A program made the translations under genes and the position numbers. The notes beneath the pieces are model-generated. The model was not told the DNA's origin. It saw nothing but the letters and a program-made list of their open reading frames with translations, and did no database searches. Source: Dipteris shenzhenensis (Eukaryota > Polypodiophyta > Polypodiopsida > Gleicheniales). From it: a stretch of DNA of 64,000 nt. The stretch lies in the NCBI GenBank assembly GCA_047967505.1, contig CM106538.1; one strand, written 5' to 3'. Of the stretch, positions 55,489 through 64,000 are shown piece after piece; position 1 is the first letter of the stretch; each line of letters starts with the position of its first letter.

Positions 55489-58232
55489 CAGATAGAAGAG
55501 ACGAGTGGAAGGTCGTCCGATGATGCGCCAATGCCTGGGAGCACAAAGTGGCTTACGGAGAGGTTATATTGTCATTGCACTCATTGCAAGCGAGAAGTAC
55601 GACATCAATGTCGTATTATCATGCGCCACTTACAGATGTATGGGGAGGAGCCCGAACCAGTACCCACCGTTGGTGTTGCACGTGTTGATGGATTATCGGT
55701 AAGTCAAAGCTATTTAAGTTCACGGTTAATATTGGATACCATTATGGTACGAAACCTTGAGACAATATCTTATATTTACATGAAATCTTAAAACAGGATG
55801 AGGAGGCTGACGAGGGTATGCATATACCTTCACACTTTGAGCATCATATTTTCAAGCTTAGAGGGCGAATGGAGAGGAACGTCCTCCTGGTATGAAGAGG
55901 CTATTGATCGTTCACGAGCTTCCTTATTGGGTTCAGTTACAAATCAATCATCTCTTAGATCCCATTCATATCTTCAAGAATGTGGGGGCTACTATTTGGG
56001 CACACTTGGTTGGTTCCAAAGACTCGAGAGGAGTACGAGAAGACTTGCGTGCTATGAATAAGATGTCTCATTTGTGACCCCAAGTGCATGCTTCGGGAAA
56101 AGTTATCCTCCCGAAAGCAACGTGGATCCTCTCTATGAGGGAGGAGGCAGTGGTCAAGGCGGACATTGCCTCTTTTCAAACACCGACAGGGTACATGCGT
56201 TGCTTGAAAGGAGCATTTTCAAAGGACAATAAGCTTAGTGGGCTCAAGTCCCATGATTCGCACAAGGTCTTACAGGTATTCTATGCTGTAGAATTAGTGT
56301 ACCGATAATTGTGATGCGTTAGCATAATTATGATTATGTTATATTGGTGACATGACTTCTTTGTTGCTTTGATAGTTCATCCTCCCAATTACAATAAAAG
56401 GATGCTTACAAGAGATGTTAGAAATGCTATATTCAAGATCAGTGGTATTGTGAGGTATGCTTACTATCAAATTGCATTGATTGCATTTTCTTCAATTTAA
56501 GCTGATTAATCTGTAGACTAATTATGAAAATATCTTATGGACATGTGAAATAGGTGGATACCTCAAAAAGAGATCTCCATATCGAGCATCGAGAAGGCTA
56601 GGGTGGAATCCATCGAAGCCGTATGCTTGCTTGAGAAGCACTTTTCCTCGAGCATTATGACAACTCAAGTCCACTTGCTTGTACACATTGTTGATGAGGT
56701 GGCTATTGCAGGTACCGTTCATAGTCGATGGATGTTTTTTCTCGAGCAGTTTATGACAACTTTGAAGGGATTTGTAAGACAAAGAGCAAGACCAGAAGCA
56801 AGCATGGTAGAGGGATGGCTTGTGCAAGAGTCATTAGTATATATCACGGAGTTTCTTGTATCCACGGATCCTGATATGCTGCAAGCTTGTCAAAACAAGG
56901 ATGATGATCGCATCATTGGCGAGGCTCCCCAAGAAAAAGGGATTGAAAGAAATATAAGCGAAGAGCAAATGGAGAAATTCAATAAGTTTTGTATCCTCAA
57001 TAACCCTGAGATGCAGAAGTGGATTGACAGATATGAAGTGGCCAAAGCAGAAAGAATAAATGCAAGAATGAGATTCAGAGTAATGTACGGGCGATCACAA
57101 CCATATCCACGAGATCTGGCTCTTCTCCCCACTCACATGTCACTTGATTGGCTACAACTGGCTCTACGTAAAGCCGAACATGATGGAGAGACAATAAACG
57201 AGCGCGAGTGAGAGTTATCATCTGGATGTATGATGCATGTAAGTTTCTTACCTCTTGATATAATTAAGTAATTATTTGTGGCAATATATGCTATAAAATA
57301 GATGCATCTTCATTGTTTTAATGATGCTCTTTTACAGTACAAAAAGTACAGTGCATTATGGTCATATGGACGACATTTGCACGTGCAACGCGTCGATTCA
57401 AAGAGAGTCACGTATGATTATGGAGTCATGGCTAACTTCACATAAGATAGCTGAGCAAGTGCTTTGGATACCAATCTTCTCTCCTCATAGTTGGATTATT
57501 GTGAAACCATACGCGAAATATATGAAGCTGATTTCAGACGATTTAGTATTTTCATTCTTAATGTAAAATGGTTTAGAACTATTTACAACGGTCCCCATGC
57601 GATAGTGAGAAAAGATAGTAGCAGATTCTTTGCAATAAACTCCACCAAACATTGGACCAATGAAAGTAATACTTTTGTTCTTCCCGAGCACTGTGAGTAG
57701 GTGCATACTAATGATTTAATTAATTGAAGCTTTTGTTTTTAAAGATCCATTAATACATGTACTTAGGCATAATTTCATATATATAATTGATGACATCTGG
57801 CACCCATCTTCAATATAGGTGGTTTTTCATCCGAATCGTTCTGATCCAAGATGGTGTTATGTGATCCAAGTTGCACCATGAAGTAAGCAAATTTTTGAAG
57901 ATAAAGATGTGGATATGGAGATGCCACTACCAATGCCGGATCCAATTGATCCCGATGAATCTAACGAAGAAGATGAAGATCATAATATGAGCCAAGAGAA
58001 AGATGCGCATAATGACATCACACGGGAGGAAGATGGAGATCACGATATTGAGGAAGAATACAACGATCATCAAGAATCACCACACTTTATTGAAGAAGAT
58101 GATCAAGTACTTTTAGGTGAACATACGATGCTAGAGTACGATGATGATCATATAGGAGATCAACTCGATATAGAGTTAGAGATAGACTTGTTTGGCGCAT
58201 TAGACTTGGCTCAAGATGAAACAGTTGATTAA
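55489..58232 (+). pseudogene. TNPD-like gene of CACTA-2, catalytic core deleted
   Basis: The equivalent of the CACTA-1 start codon reads ATA. Exon 1 keeps the CHCTHCKREVRH cluster and a good GTAAGT donor (55699); the intron ends at 55796. Exon 2 goes from HIPSHFEHH straight to FKLRGRMERN, so the TNP2 core present in CACTA-1 (8740 to about 6450) is missing. Downstream come LPYWVQLQINHLLDPIHIF, DUF4218 (VHLLVH, RWMFFLEQF, ARPEASMVEGW), a CGA-to-TGA stop near 57210, DUF4216-like sequence (57491-57700), and the acidic C-terminus ending at 58232. It cannot encode a working transposase. Confidence 0.88.
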
Positions 58233-58419
58233 ATGCTCTTCATTGATTTTTTTCATCTCAAACTTGGACATGAATATATGAGCTTCAAAGGCTTGATGTA
58301 CATGCTCTCATACTTTTATTCTCTCAAAAGGTCAAACATGTATGAAAATTTAAAAAAATTTGTCCTTGGAAAAAACTAACTTTCAAGGCCTATATGAGTA
58401 AAAAAGCTCTCTGGAAAAT

Positions 58420-58565
58420 GTCGCTATAAAATAGTATCTCAGTGTCGCTATATAGCGACACTTAGATTTCTGACAAACATCGCTATATAGCGACTTTAGA
58501 AATCGTCGCTATATAGCGACATTTGCTTAATGTCGCTATATAGCGACGCTTTACGGGATGCGCTT
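58420..58565. repeat. CACTA-2 right subterminal palindromes
   Basis: Four to five copies of TCGCTATATAGCGAC or variants within about 220 bp of the TIR. Confidence 0.75.
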
Positions 58566-58646
58566 CCCATATCGATGATTAGCACCCTGCACGCGCTAAA
58601 CGTCGGAACTTAAACGTCGCAATAGGATCCGTGTGTAGTAGTGTGA

Positions 58647-59372
58647 CATCTTCCTTGGGCTATAGTAGCATGCTGGAAGTTTGTCAAACCATGCAGGTCA
58701 AAAGGATATAAGGGAAGTTGAAAATATGTCGCCTTCTTGTCAAGGAGAGCAGGAAAAGCCAAGAGATCAGAAAGGTTCTAGTCAAAAGAGACATGAGGAA
58801 CCACGACACCCCAGGTTTATTCACACTTGATTTGGACGTCACATCGGGGTCATATCCAAATGCTTCAAAGAAGCTATTATACTTGAGTGCAACAGAATGA
58901 AGGACATTTGGGGGCTCGGGAGGGAGAGGAGAGGATGTCTTGTGAATCGTCCTCATCCCATCGCCGAATGATTAGAGATTTGTGAAGCCAACCTTACCCA
59001 TACAACCTTCCTCTATTTTTGCCATTCACCCTCTCCTCCTTCCTCCTGCCCATCCCTACTACTCCCATTTTGCTTATCATCCCTACTCATGTGTGTGTGC
59101 ATGCTTGAGGGCTAGCAAGGCTAGGTTTAGGTTTAGGTTTACGTTCCGTTAAGTATATAGTTAAGATTAGCATTAGCTTATGTCTTTATGGGTGACGTAT
59201 GGGGTACATGGGTGTAAATGTTAGGGGATTTTTTGGTCAAACTATGCCTAGGGTTATGGAGTGTATTGTGGGTGATGTGTAAGTTTGTATCTATGGCATT
59301 TTTTTGTAAATTATGATTTGGCATTATGTAGCCTTAGCTACTAAAAAAGTAGACCCATTACGTGCTTGTATG

Positions 59373-59374
<2 letters not shown>
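58647..59374. other. Right flank of CACTA-2, no supported gene
   Basis: Continues the pre-insertion sequence. Open frames on both strands at 58684-58956 have no domain. Short telomere-like GGTTTAGGTTTAGG at about 59122 is too brief to mean much. Confidence 0.3.

Positions 59375-59433
<59 letters not shown>
59375..59433. repeat. Compound (TC)n(AC)n microsatellite
   Basis: About 20 TC units followed by about 10 AC units. Confidence 0.95.
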
Positions 59434-59435
<2 letters not shown>

Positions 59436-59459
59436 TGAGGAGTTACGAGGTGCACACTA

Positions 59460-59956
59460 CCTAAGGCCTATGTTAAGTGGTAGTAGGTTTCCTTTCCTAG
59501 GGCAATCAGATGCAGGCAGCCACTCACATGGGCGAGCACCCAAATCCCCTTGAGTCTGCAATTTCTGTGGTCCCCAGGAAAGGACATGGGGAGGCTTGTT
59601 GACAGGCAACCGACCCGAGAGCATGTAGGTCGACCCTTGTCCTAATGATGTGATAACGAGTTCCATTCTTAAGGTACGCCAGCGACCATCGATCCATATC
59701 AACCGGGCTCGTGTGTCATCATTGCCAACCACGAGCTTCACGACTGTTTTCTTTTCTCTTTTTTTTGAACACACCCACACCATACTCATGCACCCGAGGT
59801 CCTATCGAGGGGCACTCGCCCTGGACCAGTGGGCAATGGGTCCACAGCTGTGGCACTCACACACACCCAACGACAAGCTAGGATTCCATGCCCCATATTC
59901 CACCAAGACTTTAACCCATGACATGAACACTCAAACCACTAGGCCAGAGCGTTGGG
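59460..59956 (-). repeat. SINE-like repeat, minus strand
   Basis: On the minus strand TGGCCTAGTGG (59946-59936) is a near-perfect A box, and GGGTTAAAGTCTTG (59917-59904) is a B-box-like element about 30 bp downstream. A body of about 400 bp follows. Part of the body (GGGTGCTCGCCCATGTGAGTGG) recurs at 30.4-30.5 kb, so the family is dispersed. Ends are approximate. Confidence 0.55.
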
Positions 59957-60770
59957 GATCATTTTGGCCGTTGAATTGGAACCCACTTGAGTGAGTAGGT
60001 CGGTGTGATGGCCCGTACTCGTTCTTAGTTAATTGTGGCTTGATAATATCGAAGTCAAAGTCGACAAAGGGGACCTGCAAGGTTCATAACCGAGCGTTCA
60101 TATAAGCATGAATAATCAACAAACATAACCCAGCATTCATGTAAGCTAAGCGTTCAATGCTTTCAAAGTCGCAACGATGGAGACACTCAAAGCTGCAATT
60201 TCTTCTACCTCGAGGTACGTAGCCCACATTGTTTTGAAGAAAAGGGAGTGACTGCCGCTACCATCAACCACAAAATGCAATTTCGTAACCCCACAAAAGA
60301 GAGAGACTTCGTGGAAACGGCCTAATTATTCTGCAACGAGAGATTCAAGCAACCAAATGAGCACCACGACGTAGGAGGAGCAGACATATTTTAGTGATTT
60401 GAATTTGATCACACCGATTGAACAGCATCAATCCGCCTACGACGAGCCAACTTGTAATCACTCTGTTTGACTTTCTTCCATTTGCCTGGAAAACTTGCCC
60501 CCCCCCGCAAGCTTTTGACCCGTGAGATGATACAAATAACCTCTCTGCCTCGTTGCCATAATCAGAAAACTAGCTCCCAATTCATTTCCTTGCGCCGCTT
60601 CGCTCCCGTCTTGATTCTTCTTCCTCATATAACCTTATCTTTTTTTGAGAATTGTCTCTCATTAGTACTCAGATCATAGTCTGTAAACGTTTTCTCGGCG
60701 CAGAACAATTTGACGAGATTACTCTGTCGTGAAGGGCAACCCACAGCCACAGTCTAGCCCTGTAAGCTCG
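59957..60770. other. Upstream region of the secreted-peptide gene
   Basis: Contains patches conserved with 15.9-16.4 kb. A weak TATA-like CATATAACCTTATC lies at about 60626. No other gene recognised. Confidence 0.35.
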
Positions 60771-61187
60771 ATGTCTACAAGCAGCAAGGCTTTGTGCCTT
60801 CTTATAATCGTCGTGATGTTGCTAGCGCTCCCAGTTGAATCTCGCAGAATGGAATCACATACTCACCACCATTCTCGAAGACGCCAGAGACAGCAGGGAC
60901 AGTACATGCTCCAAAGCCTCCCCACCTCGCCTTATACTAGCCAGAGGACTAGCAGAAGATCGCACGCACAAGAGAACACTGACGAGCAAATAAGGCTATT
61001 AGACGTCAGAAATCAAAGCACACCAACGGGCCGGGGACTAAGGTTCCGTAACCGCAAAGTCTTAAGACCTGTTACAAACCAACGGCAGTCCCTCTTCCGA
61101 GCAGCAGCTGCTCATGTGCAGTTCAACAGACTGAGCACTCCAGTTTCAGGGCCAAACCCTGGAGGCAATTCAGTACCAGCGCCGTGA
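60771..61187 (+). CDS. Secreted small-peptide precursor with CLE-like C-terminus
   Basis: The intact 138-codon ORF starts at the first ATG (60771). Residues 1-25 form a signal peptide (MSTSSKA, hydrophobic LCLLIIVVMLLALPV, probable cut after VES). A variable, basic, His/Arg/Gln-rich pro-region follows, then conserved VLRPVTNQRQ and AAAHVQFNRL. The C-terminus is STPVSGPNPGGNSVPAP. SGPNP is the core of CLE peptides (usually RxxPxGPNPxHN). Here two extra residues separate Arg from the core and the usual His is Gly, so the family call is tentative; CEP- or other Pro-rich peptides are alternatives. No intron is needed. The relic at 16.43 kb keeps the region before the motif, which suggests past constraint. 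Confidence 0.6.
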   Translation: MSTSSKALCLLIIVVMLLALPVESRRMESHTHHHSRRRQRQQGQYMLQSLPTSPYTSQRTSRRSHAQENTDEQIRLLDVRNQSTPTGRGLRFRNRKVLRPVTNQRQSLFRAAAAHVQFNRLSTPVSGPNPGGNSVPAP

Positions 61188-62493
61188 TTATCTTGTGCCA
61201 ATCACAGAAAGCGCCCTAGTCATTGCCATCAAGGTGATACAATCAAGGTGTTCGTCGTTGCCATGAAGTTGATACAATGCTAGAGGCAATTCCGCACCAG
61301 CGCCATCGAGACAAACCATGAGGAACGCCAGGGCAACATGATAGATTATTATGCACCTTTGATCTAGAAGAAACGATTCTCTCAAGGACGGATATTTCAA
61401 GAAACTCTAAGGTTAACTTCTCCAAACGTATGATAGTATGCAGAAAGAGCCTTCCGAACCCTTGCAGCCCGATAGAATGGCATTGTGATGCTCTACGTTT
61501 GTTCAAACAATGTGTATAGTACTGCGTATTTGATTGGTTTCTACAACAAACAGGGGCTACTGAAAAAGAGAAGTTGCCCAAGAAGAAAACCAAAGAATTG
61601 TATGTTTTGAATTTATCAAAATTACGGCTTTTCTATAAGAATGGATTCTTTAATTCTAGAATTCGTGGAATTGAACTATAGATTCTAAGTAATAGCAGTC
61701 ATAGCTTTTTTCAATCGTTTATAAGATGAAAATGATTTGAATATGTACCTATGAAGAACAAAACAAATTATACATGTTGAACTTAAAATTTTGTGCTTAT
61801 ATGGAACAAGTGTTTGAAAGTGTGACTCCCTATCATGTTTGAGTGAATAAAACATTAACTTTTTGAATTTCCTAAATTATTTATTCCATTCACAAAGCAC
61901 AAGGTACAAAAATATTGAAACTAGATGCCTTAATAAAAAAGGGAGGCCCTCTTTGAAAAAAATGGTATTAGCGAGTGGAAGAGGGGGGAAGGGGGGGAGG
62001 GGGATGGATTAAGGAGCAAGGGTAAGATGCCACGTGCCCTACTCAATGCATTCTTAAGGTTTTTCCAAATGTTTCCAGCTCCCTGCTCATTGCATATAAA
62101 GATGTGATCTTTCCAAATCATGCTGCCTCCTTCTCGCATATTGTTGATCTGCTACAATGCCTTCCATCCACTCGCTTTCTTCCTATCTTCCCTTGTGATC
62201 CGCCACACCGATTTGCTTGTGTACATTTCCCTCGCTGCGAAGTGAATGCACTCTGTCGTGAAATATAGCAATAGATGTGTCGTTTTAATTACGAGGACAT
62301 GCCTCACTGCTAATGGATTTTGGTAGGGGGTCAGCATGGAATGGACAATGTTACATGCTACATATCTGGATTGATTGCTTTGCTCCTTCTAGTGAAAAAA
62401 ACATTTTCGTGACTGCTCTTATTCCAGGTCACGATCCTCAGGGCGCCGCTCTTCCTCCGCCATACCCACAAACTCCTCTTCTAGGATCGAGAG
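61188..62493. other. 3' region of the peptide gene and intergenic DNA
   Basis: Has short direct repeats of the coding end (GAGGCAATTCCGCACCAGCGCC at about 61283 echoes GAGGCAATTCAGTACCAGCGCC at about 61162) and blocks shared with 16.7-17.4 kb. No other gene recognised. Confidence 0.4.
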
Positions 62494-64000
62494 GTATGAG
62501 GGAGTGGAAAGAATAAGTTGGTGCCCCTCATTTCTCATTCCAGGATCATGAGAGGATGGTGGCCTTTGAGGGTGGCTGGGTGGAGGAGGTGGCAAGCAAG
62601 GGGGAGGGGCAGGGTTGAGGTCGACGAGGTGATCGCAGCAGTGAGGCAGAGGGGAGGGAGTGAGAGGGTGATCACAACGAGGCTAAGGGGAGGGGCAAAG
62701 GAACGTTAAAGGTTAATTAGATTAGCTTAATTGACATTAGGGGGTTTAGCATAGGTTAATGTTTTAATTAAATTGCCAACTGATTTTTTCAATGAATCAT
62801 GAAAATTTTGTAACTTTTTTTAATCCAATCCAAATTCCTAATGCCAAGACAATTGAAATAGAAAATTACAAACCTAATGCAAAAATTTTGATGCAAATTC
62901 AATGCTCGAGCACAAAGTTAGAGAAATTTTAGAATTAGTAGAGCCATTAGTATTATCTATTTCAATGAGAGAAGGTCAAACATTAAAATACAAAATAAGT
63001 TTTAAGGTAAAGAGGAATATAGATTTCAATTGCTAAATTTATTAAAAATTTTCTCATCATATCTTCTAACATTAAAATAAAGAAAAATTAATTTGGTGAT
63101 GACATGTGGCAAGAAAAAAATTTCTACAAGCAAAGTTTTACAAACCAAGCTTACAAAAAAACATGCGTAGTCCATAATAATGGGGGTAACATTAAAATTC
63201 CATGTTAATTACAGGTTCTGTTTGTGTGTGTATGTGTGCATGAGTGCATGTTTGCACATGCATGCGTACGAGATGCCTACATCGATGTGTATGTGCATGC
63301 ACATTCCGTGTGCATGTGCGAATGCATGCACACATTTGTGCATGTATGCATGCGTAGATGCATCTGTGTGTGTGTGCGCGGGTATGCACGTGGGAGAGAG
63401 ACACTCATGTATGACCAACTTCCATTTTCATCTAAATACCCTTACACATTTTCCACAATCCTCATCACATATTCAACTATTTGCTGAATAAAACACATGA
63501 CACTTTACTATGGGTTATCTCTATAGAAGTCAATTGATCTCTCCAAGTCTATGACAAATCATTAAAGGACATGATGATAATTCCATCAAATGGGATTATT
63601 GTATGCATATATATGTATGTGTAGAGAATCACAAAGTAGTATTTTACACAACCCACTAGTTGTGCAATCTATAATGCTCTTGTCTCAAGGATAGAGTTTC
63701 AACATGGAAAAAGGTTCTTCCTCCTTTTTCCCTAATTATTGGTCATTTGTAAAGTGGAACATGCACATTTTGGCATTTTCAAACATGCAAAAGTGTGTAT
63801 TACTTATCTGTATGTGTTTGATGGTTAAGGCACTTTGAACAAACCTTTGAATAAGTATTTTCCATAAACTTGTATTTTTCCCTAAGATTTTTATGAAATT
63901 GGAGATTGCACAGCCAAAATTAATGAAATCTATGTAGTCATTTGTGTGGTGCACCTTGCACATTTTCTCTATGTTCTTCTTTTACTTTTTCTCAAGTTTG
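62494..64000. repeat. Copy B of the 61-kb-spaced direct repeat (open at window end)
   Basis: Colinear with 1338-2844 at a constant offset of 61,156 and about 98% identity. It is still matching at the last base, so it extends beyond the window. Confidence 0.85.

Larger units (their letters stand above)
31108..58643. mobile_element. CACTA-2, 27.5 kb nested CACTA transposon, TSD TGA
   Basis: The left end CACTACAAGGCATAGG (31108) and the right end, complement CACTACTACACACGG (58643), match CACTA-1's two ends in reverse order. The 3-bp TGA is present at 31105-31107 and 58644-58646, which ties the two ends to one insertion. CACTA-1-like sequence is limited to about 31108-31179 and 54840-58643. The middle is a gypsy element that itself holds a 15.7 kb DNA transposon. 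The TNPA gene is absent and TNPD has lost its catalytic core, so this copy is non-autonomous. Confidence 0.93.

Noticed and set aside
1338-64000. The 61-kb-spaced repeats as LTRs of a giant retrotransposon
   Set aside because: No TG...CA ends, primer site or polypurine tract at the borders; the interval holds independent transposons and a host-like gene. Tandem duplication is simpler, though unproven.

Overview
The window looks like repeat-rich nuclear DNA of a land plant. The evidence is GT-AG introns of 90-240 bp, plant-type CACTA (En/Spm) transposons with TNP2, DUF4218/DUF4216 and Transposase_24 proteins, a Ty3/gypsy retrotransposon, tRNA-derived SINE heads, and plant telomere motif (TTTAGGG) inside a satellite. 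I cannot name the species. Only two host genes are supported: the last exons of an unidentified gene (1-546) and a small secreted-peptide gene with a CLE-like C-terminus (60771-61187). A decayed relative of the second lies at about 16.43-16.62 kb.

Layout. 1-3.7 kb: 3' end of a gene, a foldback repeat, and copy A of a >=1.5 kb direct repeat whose copy B closes the window exactly 61,156 bp downstream. 3701-15858: complete-looking 12.2 kb CACTA element (CACTA-1, TSD ATT) with divergent TNPD-like (-) and TNPA-like (+) genes, both broken, a 3.7 kb palindromic satellite between them, a hairpin Mutator-like element (9-bp TSD) inside TNPD and an 8-bp-TSD MITE inside the satellite. 15.9-31.1 kb: intergenic DNA with a peptide-gene relic, MITEs, a purine-rich tract, a ~183-bp tandem array, a 1,059-bp tandem duplication and a decayed reading frame.

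31108-58643: a nest of transposons. CACTA-2 (TSD TGA; inverted relative to CACTA-1; transposase core deleted) was entered by a Ty3/gypsy element (- strand, about 31.18-54.84 kb). The gag gene of that element was then entered by a 15,711-bp DNA transposon (35951-51661). This inner element has 29-bp GGG-starting TIRs and a 4-bp ACTA duplication. Removing the element plus one ACTA puts gag back in frame. It carries a ~965-codon DDE-type transposase gene (-), a convergent RING-finger/coiled-coil gene (+), arrays of the palindrome TACCTCGATCGAGGTA near both ends, and a central satellite whose 165-bp monomers contain TTTAGGG repeats. I could not place it in a superfamily by eye; it is the best candidate here for something undescribed.

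58.6-64 kb: microsatellite, SINE-like repeat, the secreted-peptide gene, and copy B of the 61-kb-spaced repeat. How the parts fit: the CACTA genes would encode catalytic (TNPD) and DNA-binding (TNPA) proteins that act on the TCGCTATATAGCGA palindromes. The inner element repeats the same plan (transposase, accessory protein, subterminal palindromes) with unrelated proteins and sites.
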